From a virus: DNA of 25,896 bases. The stretch is taken from positions 1 to 25,896 of the IMG/VR virus record IMGVR_UViG_3300037319_000107. The stretch is one strand, 5' to 3'. Shown in pieces: positions 1 through 5,860 of this stretch (within the stretch, counting starts at the first letter, position 1; every line of letters begins with the position of its first letter). Position numbers and translations under genes: made by a program. The notes below the pieces were generated by a model. It was not told the DNA's origin. It worked only from the letters and a program-made list of their open reading frames with translations, and made no database searches.

Positions 1-25
1 TATGTCTTATATAAGACTGAATATC

Positions 26-96
26 ATTAAATGCTTATATTCGGTTTGGCTTATATTGTTAAATGCTTATATTCATTCATGCTTATATTCGCATAT
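26..96. repeat. Tandem 9-mer array, exact 16-base period
   Basis: The 9-mer GCTTATATT occurs at 33-41, 49-57, 65-73 and 81-89, a register of exactly 16 bases, with variable 7-base spacers. Two copies extend to the identical 16-mer TTAAATGCTTATATTC (27-42, 59-74). A 12-base palindrome ATATTCGAATAT follows at 93-104 and CTTATATAAG lies at 6-15. The whole stretch 1-261 is AT-rich and I see no credible gene in it. Such phased repeats are typical of protein-binding arrays such as iterons or operators; which one is unknown. The window edge may cut the array. Confidence 0.85.
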
Positions 97-150
97 TCGA
101 ATATTATTTTTCGGAACAACATTAGGTCTTTGACTGCAAAATAAGCAAGG

Positions 151-231
151 CGGCTTTTCGAAAAGAAATCAGATTTTTGCATTTGGCTAAATTTTATTTT
201 CAATTCGGAAGACGGCTTTTCAAAAAGAAAT
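151..231. repeat. Pair of 19-base direct repeats
   Basis: CGGCTTTTCGAAAAGAAAT (151-169) recurs at 213-231 with one change (CAAAAAG for CGAAAAG). The spacing is 62 bases. The first copy contains the perfect palindrome CTTTTCGAAAAG. They lie between the 16-base array and the terminator of the minus-strand arm, with no gene around them. Function is unknown; a binding-site pair is possible. Confidence 0.7.
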
Positions 232-261
232 AGCACATGCTTGTAGTAAAAATAATCCGAC

Positions 262-298
262 AAAATAAAAACTCCTGACAGAATAATCTGAAAGGAGT
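262..298 (-). terminator. Intrinsic terminator of the minus-strand arm
   Basis: On the minus strand ACTCCT (298-293) pairs with AGGAGT (276-271), and an inner CAGA/TCTG stem closes on a TTAT loop. The run TTTTTATTTT follows (271-262). It lies 18 bases after the stop of the last minus-strand gene, so it plausibly ends the left-arm transcript. Confidence 0.8.
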
Positions 299-315
299 AA
301 ATACTTAGCAATTAA

Positions 316-735
316 TTATGATGGGTCAACAAGTTTGTAAGGTTTGTCCCACTTACCAATTTCAATATCAATGTAGAAAGAGCAACTGAAATAATCAATC
401 ATCGCATCAGACTCATCCCAATGATCATCTTTGAGGATTGCTTTGGCTTTCTCAAGGTACACCAAAGATTCTTTACTGAATGACCTGTGCAGATGAAAAT
501 GGTTTGTTTTAATGTTTGCACTCAACCTTATATTTTCCTGATAAAGATGACCTGTATCTTTGAACTGATTCACATCCCAGTAGTTATCAACGAAATCAAT
601 ACAACCTTCCAATATGCACAATCGCAAAGTACTTGAACCTTTGCCAGACAGCGCAGATTTCATACCGTACTCTTTGTTTAGTACCTTCATGGATGCACGA
701 GCTTTGGTGATGATTTCTGTTGTTACGTAAGCCAT
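316..735 (-). CDS. LPD29-like phage protein, unknown function
   Basis: 139 residues, starting at ATG with AAGGAAT upstream. The N-terminal half (YVTTEIITKARASMK, then EYGMKSALSGKGSSTLRL and a hydrophobic stretch ending IDFVDNYWDV) looks like the domain known as large polyvalent-protein-associated domain 29, common in phage and plasmid proteins. That assignment is from memory of the pattern. The C-terminal half is acidic and aromatic (SCSFYIDIEIGKWDKPYKL). No catalytic motif is visible. It is the last gene of the left arm and is followed by the terminator. A possible -10 (TACAAT, minus strand, 776-771) lies upstream. Confidence 0.75.
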   Translation of the reverse strand: MAYVTTEIITKARASMKVLNKEYGMKSALSGKGSSTLRLCILEGCIDFVDNYWDVNQFKDTGHLYQENIRLSANIKTNHFHLHRSFSKESLVYLEKAKAILKDDHWDESDAMIDYFSCSFYIDIEIGKWDKPYKLVDPS

Positions 736-957
736 GATTTATTCCTTGTTTACCTTGTTGCTAAGACTCTATTGTATCAGAATATTTTATTATTTACCGG
801 AAAGGGTTAGGATTATTACCAATGCCTGATGACACCACAAATAATAAAAAGATTAGTAGTAAAAATTTGAAGCATGATGAAAACCCTGATGAAAGCTATT
901 TTATTTGACTCAGAATCATTGCTCCCTGACTTTTCACCCAATGCTTTTGCTATTAGT

Positions 958-1161
958 CTAAACATCTAACTTTGACCTCATATCTATGAATAATCTTGCT
1001 TTTTCCCAGTTGGAAATACTCACTATAACAAACGAATTAACTTTTGGGTCTTGAACATGAACAACCTGTTGTAAGTAGTCCACGCTAGCTTTGTAGCCAA
1101 ACCCCTGAAGGTAAACCTTGATTGCTGATAGACTTAACCTCTCATTAATTTCATCATGCAT
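958..1161 (-). CDS. Small hypothetical protein (67 aa)
   Basis: I start it at the ATG at 1161 (MHDEINERLS), because AGGAGG lies 6 bases upstream, rather than at an in-frame start 39 bases earlier that lacks such a site. It overlaps the end of the upstream gene by 8 bases, which suggests coupled translation. The sequence reads as a helix then strands (GFGYKASVDYLQQVVHVQD, then FVIVSISNWEKARLFID). I do not recognise a family. The 222 bases downstream (736-957) hold no gene I can support. Confidence 0.75.
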   Translation of the reverse strand: MHDEINERLSLSAIKVYLQGFGYKASVDYLQQVVHVQDPKVNSFVIVSISNWEKARLFIDMRSKLDV

Positions 1162-1402
1162 GACAAGCCTCCTGAGATTCTGATAGGTGGTTCTCCTCAA
1201 CTAAGAACACCGAACCAGACATCCTCAGTTCTTCACCTATGAAGGTAGGTGTATCACTTAGTACAGTATGCTGAATGACCCCTCCTAGCTTCACCCTGCT
1301 GCTCTGAACAATACCAGTAACCCAAGCTTGATCTTGGTACTTAGCAATGACCCATTGACCTGTTCGATCACAATTAGAATCCTCGTTGTATTTGCACTTC
1401 AT
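1154..1402 (-). CDS. Small beta-rich phage protein, SH3-like appearance
   Basis: 82 residues with AAGGAAT 6 bases before the ATG. The core (QWVIAKYQDQAWVTGIVQ, SSRVKLGGVIQHTVLSD, then EELRMSGSVFLVEE) alternates hydrophobic and polar residues, as in small beta barrels, and resembles a phage protein type with an SSRVK-GG-QHTV signature that I recall as uncharacterised. Two cysteines near the N-terminus (C3, C11) are not a clear metal site. Probably cytoplasmic. It is in a run of co-directional small genes and overlaps the downstream gene. Confidence 0.75.
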   Translation of the reverse strand: MKCKYNEDSNCDRTGQWVIAKYQDQAWVTGIVQSSRVKLGGVIQHTVLSDTPTFIGEELRMSGSVFLVEENHLSESQEACHA

Positions 1403-1417
1403 TTTTTATTCCTTATT

Positions 1418-1849
1418 CTATCGTTTGAAAGCTATCATAACTCTTTTGTTAGCGCGGTTATTACCTATGTCAATAACCTCACCGTTTACAACTGCTACTG
1501 CGTGACCTTTGTAACTTACAATGTACCTACCTTTGTTATATGTTTTACAGAAGTTTTTCAGAGTTATACCTTTTTCTGATCTACTGATGCTACTTTTAAA
1601 CGTATTGCGGTAGTATTCTGCACCTGAAGTTGAACCAAAAACAGTAATGTCTTTAAAACCAGCATCTATATATGCTGATACTAGAGTAAGACCCACACAA
1701 GCTCTGCAATCAGGGCGACCGTGATAAGCAAGCAAGTCGTGAGCTTCATCGTAGTCCATTACAGCCGCTGATGCAAGAGCGCGTACAGCACAATCTTTTG
1801 ATTCATCACTTCGTGTTTGATTATTGGGTACTGATTTAATATACTGCAT
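1418..1849 (-). CDS. Papain/C39-like cysteine hydrolase fold protein
   Basis: 143 residues with AGGA 9 bases before the ATG. The pattern matches small phage proteins of the papain/C39 peptidase type: DCAVRALASA near residue 19 (candidate nucleophile C20 at a helix start), a YDEAHDLLAYHGR segment, and a C-terminal half with GRYIVSYKGHAVAVVNGEVI. There the His of GHAV and the Asp of VIDIG would complete a Cys-His-Asp triad. No signal peptide, so it would act in the cytoplasm. Protease activity is inference; such folds can also be inactive binders. A -10-like TATAAT (minus strand, 1889-1884) lies upstream. Confidence 0.6.
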   Translation of the reverse strand: MQYIKSVPNNQTRSDESKDCAVRALASAAVMDYDEAHDLLAYHGRPDCRACVGLTLVSAYIDAGFKDITVFGSTSGAEYYRNTFKSSISRSEKGITLKNFCKTYNKGRYIVSYKGHAVAVVNGEVIDIGNNRANKRVMIAFKR

Positions 1850-1904
1850 TTTGAATCCTGATAAAACTGTTGCTGAAGCATTGATTATACATCAAAACTT
1901 AGAT

Positions 1905-2150
1905 TTAGTACTGAAAATGTCGTTTAATCTGCCATACTTGAAATAAAGCTTTACCTGATTCATCTTCATCTAAACAAACATGAGCCACCGTCTTAAGAAC
2001 CTTCGCAAAACGAAAACCATCCAGCACATCAATCTCGTGTGTACAACCGTTTGCAATAGCCCAAGCGTCAGTTGTTTTTCTGTAACTGAAGTACTTGCCA
2101 TTGCTTTTCTCTTGGAACTCACCTTGATTCGAATGGTTTTCAGTGATCAT
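1905..2150 (-). CDS. Small hypothetical protein (81 aa)
   Basis: The ATG is preceded by AAAGGAG at good spacing. The sequence holds a strand-rich middle (KYFSYRKTTDAWAIANG) and an acidic turn (CLDEDESGKALFQVWQIK). I do not recognise it. It is transcriptionally separated from the gene upstream by a terminator and has its own -10/leader element (2186-2166), so it may be the first gene of a short unit. Confidence 0.7.
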   Translation of the reverse strand: MITENHSNQGEFQEKSNGKYFSYRKTTDAWAIANGCTHEIDVLDGFRFAKVLKTVAHVCLDEDESGKALFQVWQIKRHFQY

Positions 2151-2165
2151 GCTGTTTCTCCTTTG

Positions 2166-2186
2166 GGTTGCTATGTGCTTATTATA
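2166..2186 (-). promoter_or_regulatory. -10 element with conserved leader (copy C)
   Basis: On the minus strand TATAAT (2186-2181) is followed by AAGCACATAGCAACC and then the AAAGGAG of the gene at 1905-2150. The same -10 plus 15-base leader occurs at 2976-2956 and 3292-3272. No good -35 box is visible, so an activator or a non-canonical contact is possible. Confidence 0.55.
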
Positions 2187-2189
2187 ACG

Positions 2190-2222
2190 AAAAAAAACTC
2201 CCTGCAGGATATACCCGCAAGG
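2190..2222 (-). terminator. Intrinsic terminator, minus strand
   Basis: CCTTGCGGG (2222-2214) pairs with CCTGCAGGG (2208-2200) through seven Watson-Crick and two G-T pairs across a TATAT loop. AGTTTTTTT follows. It ends the unit with the gene at 2241-2507, 19 bases after that stop, just before the -10 of the next gene. Confidence 0.8.
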
Positions 2223-2240
2223 ATTTAAAGGTTATTTATT

Positions 2241-2507
2241 TTATCTTTTTGAATCAGTTAACAATGCTCTGATTTCAACAAGTGACTTTTGTGCATCAAG
2301 TTGTTCTGTCTCCAAGCCACTCCACCACCCAGTACTTGCTATCTTATCAAGTGGTTCAAGTAGTTTGTTTAAGTCTTTTTCATGCGTTTTCTTTGCAATT
2401 GCTGATTTTATATCACTAGTTAACCAGAAAAAACCTTCAGCACCTCCTCCTGATTCAACCCACAGTTCAGCAACAGCTTCAATTAAAGAAAGGTTTGTAT
2501 TGTGCAT
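2241..2507 (-). CDS. Small hypothetical protein (88 aa)
   Basis: The start (ATG 2507) overlaps the stop of the upstream gene as TAATG, with GGAG nearby, so translation is probably coupled. The sequence is largely helical and amphipathic (LIEAVAELWVESGGGAEGFF, then KDLNKLLEPLDKIASTGWW). No motif recognised. It is the last gene before the terminator at 2190-2222. Confidence 0.75.
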   Translation of the reverse strand: MHNTNLSLIEAVAELWVESGGGAEGFFWLTSDIKSAIAKKTHEKDLNKLLEPLDKIASTGWWSGLETEQLDAQKSLVEIRALLTDSKR

Positions 2508-2728
2508 TACTTTGCTCCTGATCTAATAAATTCACTCAATTCCATATCACCTGTTAAGTCATAACCGTGAATGGCAAATAATTCAACAACATCCGCGCAC
2601 ATGTCACGATCAGATTCTATCACAAGTTTAGCAAATGCTTCAAGTGCATCTGCATAAATACCAACAATGTTTTCGGGTGTTATCAACTGGCATTTTTCAG
2701 CCATAGCGATTATTTCTTGTCTAGTCAT
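2507..2728 (-). CDS. MTR-type small phage protein (73 aa)
   Basis: I start it at MTRQEIIAMAEKCQL, 19 bases after the stop of the upstream gene. The longer in-frame start at 2812 would overlap that gene heavily. The SD is weak (GAGG at -15 or GAAG at -7). The N-terminus matches that of the gene at 5567-5857 (MTRDDIIRMAKEAEL), and both continue with an ALEAFAKLV/DLEHFAALV helix. This common phage protein type has no function that I know of. The two copies are paralogues within the window. Confidence 0.7.
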   Translation of the reverse strand: MTRQEIIAMAEKCQLITPENIVGIYADALEAFAKLVIESDRDMCADVVELFAIHGYDLTGDMELSEFIRSGAK

Positions 2729-2747
2729 TTTCTTCAAATACCTCAAC

Positions 2748-2939
2748 TTATCTTTTTTCGATGTTAGATGGAGAGTAGTGCTGTGGGACATCACCGCACC
2801 ATCGACCATCATGTGTTGCTAAAACTCTCTTCGGAGTGAAGCCAAAAACCAAACCAGTACAAACTGTACCTTGGTAGTTGACCCACACTTCATCACCTAT
2901 AGAGATTCCTTTTGCTTTCATTTGTTCCTGTGCTGTCAT
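2748..2939 (-). CDS. Small SH3/KOW-like protein (63 aa)
   Basis: AGGAGAGACAAG immediately precedes the ATG, an excellent SD. After a short helix, ISIGDEVWVNYQGTVCTG and VFGFTPKRVLATHDG read as the strands of a small SH3-like barrel, and YSPSNIEKR ends the protein. Similar small proteins occur in phage early regions; the function is unknown. A conserved -10/leader element (2976-2956) lies directly upstream, so this is probably the first gene of the unit 2939-2241. Confidence 0.7.
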   Translation of the reverse strand: MTAQEQMKAKGISIGDEVWVNYQGTVCTGLVFGFTPKRVLATHDGRWCGDVPQHYSPSNIEKR

Positions 2940-2955
2940 CTTGTCTCTCCTGTGG

Positions 2956-2976
2956 GGTTAGTATGTGTTTATTATA
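2956..2976 (-). promoter_or_regulatory. -10 element with conserved leader (copy A)
   Basis: On the minus strand TATAAT (2976-2971) is followed by AAACACATACTAACC and then the SD of the gene at 2748-2939. The -10 sits in the imperfect dyad GTGTATAATAAACAC. It is the same element as at 2186-2166 and 3292-3272. Confidence 0.6.
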
Positions 2977-3004
2977 CACACACCAGAACACGATTGCAGA
3001 GGGT

Positions 3005-3256
3005 TTACCCTACTCTGTCTATCTTTAAAAATTCTTCTCTTGTCAGTTGCATGACGTAGCCTGTCTTGGTCAAAACAGTGCAGTTACCGAGGCAGTCCCA
3101 GCCGAAAGCAAGAAACGCTTTAACTTTGCGAATTTGTTGCGTATTCAGCGAACGGCACTCATTGTGTGACAGTGCTGAACAAAGTCCTCTGAACTTACTA
3201 GCCTTCATGTCTCTGATAAAAGTGCGAATAAGATATTGATTTGGATAGTGCTTCAT
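3005..3256 (-). CDS. Small hypothetical protein (83 aa)
   Basis: ATG at 3256 with only a weak SD (GTAGA). The sequence is basic at the N-terminus (MKHYPNQYLIRTFIRDMKAS) and carries four cysteines (CSAL, NECRS, DCLGNC) without a regular CxxC pattern. No family recognised. It follows the -10/leader element at 3292-3272. Confidence 0.6.
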   Translation of the reverse strand: MKHYPNQYLIRTFIRDMKASKFRGLCSALSHNECRSLNTQQIRKVKAFLAFGWDCLGNCTVLTKTGYVMQLTREEFLKIDRVG

Positions 3257-3271
3257 TTAAATCTACTGTTT

Positions 3272-3292
3272 GGTTGGTATGTGTCTATTGTA
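3272..3292 (-). promoter_or_regulatory. -10 element with conserved leader (copy B)
   Basis: On the minus strand TACAAT (3292-3287) is followed by AGACACATACCAACC. The surrounding dyad GTGTACAATAGACAC is close to that of copy A. It lies 16 bases before the start of the gene at 3005-3256. The -35 match is poor. Confidence 0.55.
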
Positions 3293-3321
3293 CACGCATT
3301 TCAGTACAGTTGAAATTTATT

Positions 3322-3663
3322 TTATGAGTATTTGTTCTTGACCAAGTGATAGAATTTAACTAACTCGTTGTCATACTTACTAGCCCAATCTACAACGTCA
3401 CCCTCAGGCTTGTAACTCTCATCACCCCACATGCAAAACCCAGCATCTTCAGCAAGGTCTTTAATGTCATCGGTAAACTCTGATTCAGCATCATAGTCAG
3501 GTGCTAGCTTTTTAGCCTCACCAATGCCTGCTTTTATAGCAGTTAGTATACCTAACCGCGTCAAGGCCGCTAGCGCCTCTGGTGGAAAGTCAAACTGGTA
3601 GACAGCACTACCATCTTCGTTCTCACGTATTTGGGTTACGTTGCCCGTTCCTTCATCATTCAT
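3322..3663 (-). CDS. Hypothetical acidic protein (113 aa)
   Basis: The start is ATG 3663 (MNDEGTGNV), chosen because GGAGG stands 8 bases upstream; an in-frame start 24 bases earlier has nothing comparable. A strand (SAVYQFDFPPEALAALTRLG) and helix (ILTAIKAGIGEAKKL) are followed by a very acidic stretch (DYDAESEFTDDIKDLAEDAG). Similar proteins occur in other phages without assigned function. It overlaps the upstream gene by 8 bases. Confidence 0.75.
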   Translation of the reverse strand: MNDEGTGNVTQIRENEDGSAVYQFDFPPEALAALTRLGILTAIKAGIGEAKKLAPDYDAESEFTDDIKDLAEDAGFCMWGDESYKPEGDVVDWASKYDNELVKFYHLVKNKYS

Positions 3664-3880
3664 TTGTGTATCCTCCAAAATAATCAATAATAATACTAAT
3701 AGCGTTTATTCGTTTGTTAATTTCTACAATGTCTTTTTTCTTGTCTAGCTCAAAGACGGCGCACCCTTCGTTTTGTTTTCTACGAGATAAATTATTCTGT
3801 AAGTTTTCTAATATCTCCTTTAAGTTACAGACAGTAATCTTATCTGCGTCATCATGACATATTGTTAACATCAAGTCCAT
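3656..3880 (-). CDS. Small coiled-coil-like protein (74 aa)
   Basis: AAAGGTG precedes the ATG at 3880. After a short hydrophobic start, LKEILENLQNNLSRRKQNEG and KKKDIVEINKRINAISIIID look like two charged helices joined by GCAVFEL, so a small helical hairpin or coiled coil is likely. It overlaps its neighbours on both sides (29 bases upstream, 8 downstream). Family not recognised. Confidence 0.7.
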   Translation of the reverse strand: MDLMLTICHDDADKITVCNLKEILENLQNNLSRRKQNEGCAVFELDKKKDIVEINKRINAISIIIDYFGGYTNE

Positions 3881-4112
3881 AAGTCACCTTTGCCTTTGCA
3901 CCAGACAGCTTTGCCATCTTTGTTAATAAATCATTCAACGGCTCTAACATCAAAGCCCTGCAACAACTAAGTGTAATGGGGCTGAACTCAGTACCGCTAT
4001 CGCTTTCCTCTACTCGGTTTAAATACTTATCAAAGAGTTCTTTAACAAGCCCTTGCAGTATTAAAGCTTCTTCTTCATTACGCATATCAGCGCCTACTTG
4101 TTCATAGTTCAT
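3852..4112 (-). CDS. Small hypothetical protein (86 aa)
   Basis: AAAGGAAACTGGTA leads to ATG 4112. The stretch GLVKELFDKYLNRVEESDSG followed by EFSPITLSCCRALMLEPLND resembles an uncharacterised phage protein type I have seen in early regions. Mostly helical, no catalytic motif. The start touches the upstream stop as TAATG, so the two are coupled. Confidence 0.7.
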   Translation of the reverse strand: MNYEQVGADMRNEEEALILQGLVKELFDKYLNRVEESDSGTEFSPITLSCCRALMLEPLNDLLTKMAKLSGAKAKVTYGLDVNNMS

Positions 4113-4312
4113 TACCAGTTTCCTTTATTAGTAATATCAACAGTCATCTTGGTTGCTAACCCATTATACTCAATTTCCCAGCTCATTGTTATTATAGCTC
4201 CAATACCTGAACTAATATCGCACTCAACAGTTATTTCAGACACAATGTTGTTTAGTTCCGACACTTCAAGAATCTTTTCTACATCCCTAGGTAGTAGTGT
4301 TACTTTGCTCAT
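4112..4312 (-). CDS. Small beta-rich hypothetical protein (66 aa)
   Basis: AAAGGAGAAGAACT stands before ATG 4312. The sequence alternates in strands (EITVECDISSG, GAIITMSWEIEYNGLATK, MTVDITNKGNW). It may form a small sheet. No family recognised. Its SD lies 12 bases after the stop of the GC-rich gene at 4325-4492. Confidence 0.7.
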   Translation of the reverse strand: MSKVTLLPRDVEKILEVSELNNIVSEITVECDISSGIGAIITMSWEIEYNGLATKMTVDITNKGNW

Positions 4313-4324
4313 AGTTCTTCTCCT

Positions 4325-4492
4325 TTAATCGATTATGTCAATGGCGGTTACTTCCCAGTCGACATCGCCGTGGTCTGGGGCCTCTCGCTCCAGCTTGTCC
4401 CATGCTTCATCCTCGGCTTCCTCATGGGTGTCGGCCTCTACGATTAGCGTCACATACGAAGTGCGCTTTAGTTCTATGGCGTATGCTTTCAT
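4325..4492 (-). CDS. Small phage protein, 55 aa, GC-rich
   Basis: It starts with MKAYAIELKRTSYVTLIVEA behind AAAGGAGAAGAACGC, a very strong SD that lies inside the C-terminal codons of the upstream gene (ATGA overlap). The strand-helix-strand order with THEEAEDEAWDKLERE and DVDWEVTAIDIID is like small phage proteins of the DpnD/PcfM appearance, which is a weak resemblance. I count 88 G/C in 168 bases (52%), against 33% in the gene at 8022-8177, so it stands out from the arm. Confidence 0.75.
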   Translation of the reverse strand: MKAYAIELKRTSYVTLIVEADTHEEAEDEAWDKLEREAPDHGDVDWEVTAIDIID

Positions 4493-4902
4493 GCGTTCTT
4501 CTCCTTTAACTTGTCTTCAATGGCGCGGGTAATACTATGGTACAGAGTTTTGTTTGCAGCATGGTACGTAGCGATAGCGGGAAAAACCTGCTCAACTTCC
4601 TCATCCGTCAGCCCTACCCAAGGCTTCTGTGTTTCCGGAGGGGCACCTTTATACACATCTTTGACGGAAACGTGGTTACTCCTGTTCCACCAAAGTAACG
4701 CAGCGTGTTTTGCCTCATCGGAAATACTAATAGTTCCCTTCCTCTTTGTCCATTTTTCATCGTCAAATTTGGGCGAACTACACCCGCAGCCGCAGGAAAT
4801 ATAGTATTGCCCCGGGGAATATCCACATGAACCATCCTTATGTTTCATTTCTGGCTGATTCCCATCAAATGGACATGGCTTCATAATTTCTAAATTAGCC
4901 AT
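4489..4902 (-). CDS. Lar-like zinc protein fused to a GLT module
   Basis: 137 residues behind AAAGGACAAGAATT. Residues 7-75 have the frame of Lar restriction-alleviation family proteins: MKPCPFDGNQPEM, then CGY, ISCGCGC and LLWWNRSN. The first knuckle is CPFDG, so the usual second cysteine is an aspartate. Candidate ligands are C10, C26, C37, C39 and C41. Lar proteins modulate type I restriction; that role here is inference, and many Lar-like phage proteins are untested. The C-terminus (KPWVGLTDEEVEQ to KLKEKNA) is a second module, also found alone in the gene at 5391-5570. The codons of the final KEKN form the SD of the downstream gene. Confidence 0.7.
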   Translation of the reverse strand: MANLEIMKPCPFDGNQPEMKHKDGSCGYSPGQYYISCGCGCSSPKFDDEKWTKRKGTISISDEAKHAALLWWNRSNHVSVKDVYKGAPPETQKPWVGLTDEEVEQVFPAIATYHAANKTLYHSITRAIEDKLKEKNA

Positions 4903-5182
4903 AATTCTTGTCCTTTAATTCTTTTCGTAAGCGTGTATGAAAATCTTCTTCGCTATCATCCCCAGACACTAACCAATCCACCCGTTTAACATATATATAA
5001 GATTGCCTCAACATCTCGACTGCGGTTTGAAATGCAGCAATAGTTTCTGCTGTATAGTGATGACCTGTAACATCCCCCCACTCATTCCACTCTTCATTAT
5101 CATTATCTACAATTAGTTGCTCAATGTCGTCAGCAATTTGAGTTAATTGATACTGTGTGTAATTAAAATGTCCGCCGCTCAT
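4895..5182 (-). CDS. MSGGHFNY-type phage protein (95 aa)
   Basis: It begins MSGGHFNYTQYQLTQIADDI, the signature of a phage protein type I recall as widespread but uncharacterised. It continues with an ETIAAFQTAVEMLRQSYIYV helix and KRVDWLVSGDDSEEDFHTRL. GGAG lies upstream and the start overlaps the previous stop as ATGA. All-helical, cytoplasmic, no active site visible. Confidence 0.8.
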   Translation of the reverse strand: MSGGHFNYTQYQLTQIADDIEQLIVDNDNEEWNEWGDVTGHHYTAETIAAFQTAVEMLRQSYIYVKRVDWLVSGDDSEEDFHTRLRKELKDKNYG

Positions 5183-5394
5183 TCTTTAACTCCAAAATGT
5201 TGTTTAATCTTGCTCACAGTCAGAATATCGTATCCTTCTGAGCAAGGTTGTTCATCGCTCCACACATTCACAACACCCACGCATTCCTGCACAATCGATT
5301 CAGCAAACGATTGTAAACATAATTGAAAATGAGGGTTAGGCTCTACGTCTAAACTCCAAATCTTATCAGCAAGTTTTTTAATTCGTTCGTTCAT
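5179..5394 (-). CDS. MNERIK-type small protein, copy 1 (71 aa)
   Basis: MNERIKKLADKIW, then LQSFAESIVQECVGVV and a C-terminal KIKQHFGVKE. The same order (MNERIKELF, FAKLIVNACIAEM, LFGVKP) occurs in the gene at 6325-6567, so they are paralogues. The type is common in phages and lacks a known function. Its SD (GAGGGAGAAG) is built into the LREKN codons of the upstream gene; start and stop overlap as ATGA. Confidence 0.8.
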   Translation of the reverse strand: MNERIKKLADKIWSLDVEPNPHFQLCLQSFAESIVQECVGVVNVWSDEQPCSEGYDILTVSKIKQHFGVKE

Positions 5395-5570
5395 GTGTTC
5401 TTCTCCCTCAACTTAGCCTCAACACCCTCAGCAACACCCTTACCGCTACACCATAGTTGGTAGCCTTCAGCGTTATGCGTGTTTTCATCAACAATCTGCT
5501 CCACCTCCTCCTCCGTTAACCCAGCCCAAGGCTTATGTCTGTATTGATTCATGTTGTGATCGCCGCTCAT
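5391..5570 (-). CDS. Stand-alone GLT-module protein (59 aa)
   Basis: It starts at ATG 5570 behind AAGGAGTAACAC, with ATGA overlap to the upstream gene. The N-terminus MSGDHNMNQY echoes MSGGHFNYTQY of the gene at 4895-5182. The rest, KPWAGLTEEEVEQIVDEN to KLREKNT, matches the C-terminal module of the Lar-like protein at 4489-4902. It thus looks like a recombined small gene. Function unknown. Confidence 0.75.
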   Translation of the reverse strand: MSGDHNMNQYRHKPWAGLTEEEVEQIVDENTHNAEGYQLWCSGKGVAEGVEAKLREKNT

Positions 5571-5857
5571 GTGTTACTCCTTGCGAGAATACGTTTTACT
5601 GAGTCGGCTTTAGCGTTAAACCACTCATCTCGATACGAATCTTCAGGACCAGCCGCCTTAGCACACGCCTCACGCTCTGCCTCGACCACCTCTTCAACGC
5701 ACACTTGCCACAACTGTGAATGCTTGTTGTTGTAGTTGTCCCTGACAAGGGCGGCAAAATGCTCCAAGTCCTCAATAGCCAAGCTGTGTTCTTCTATATT
5801 CATGTGGCAGTGAAGCTCCGCCTCTTTTGCCATGCGAATAATGTCATCGCGGGTCAT
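5567..5857 (-). CDS. MTR-type small phage protein (96 aa)
   Basis: MTRDDIIRMAKEAELHCHMN, then DLEHFAALVRDNYNN and CVEEVVEAEREACAKAAG. This helical protein type is frequent in phage early regions and has no known function. A shorter paralogue is at 2507-2728. The SD (AAGGAGAAT) lies in the last codons of the upstream gene. Base composition is visibly higher in GC than the flanking arm. Confidence 0.8.
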   Translation of the reverse strand: MTRDDIIRMAKEAELHCHMNIEEHSLAIEDLEHFAALVRDNYNNKHSQLWQVCVEEVVEAEREACAKAAGPEDSYRDEWFNAKADSVKRILARSNT

Positions 5858-5860
5858 GTG

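Noticed and set aside
51-311. 86-codon minus-strand frame
   Set aside because: It needs a TTG start without an SD, runs through the terminator stem at 262-298 and over the repeat arrays; low-complexity composition.
822-908. 28-codon plus-strand frame (starts MPDDTTNN)
   Set aside because: Wrong strand for the arm, weak SD and no coupling to a neighbour.
1328-1579. Plus-strand frame opposite the genes at 1154-1849
   Set aside because: Hydrophobic shadow of two well-supported minus-strand genes; no SD.
2507-2812. Longer start for the MTR-type gene
   Set aside because: The extension overlaps the upstream SH3-like gene and is absent from the paralogue at 5567-5857.
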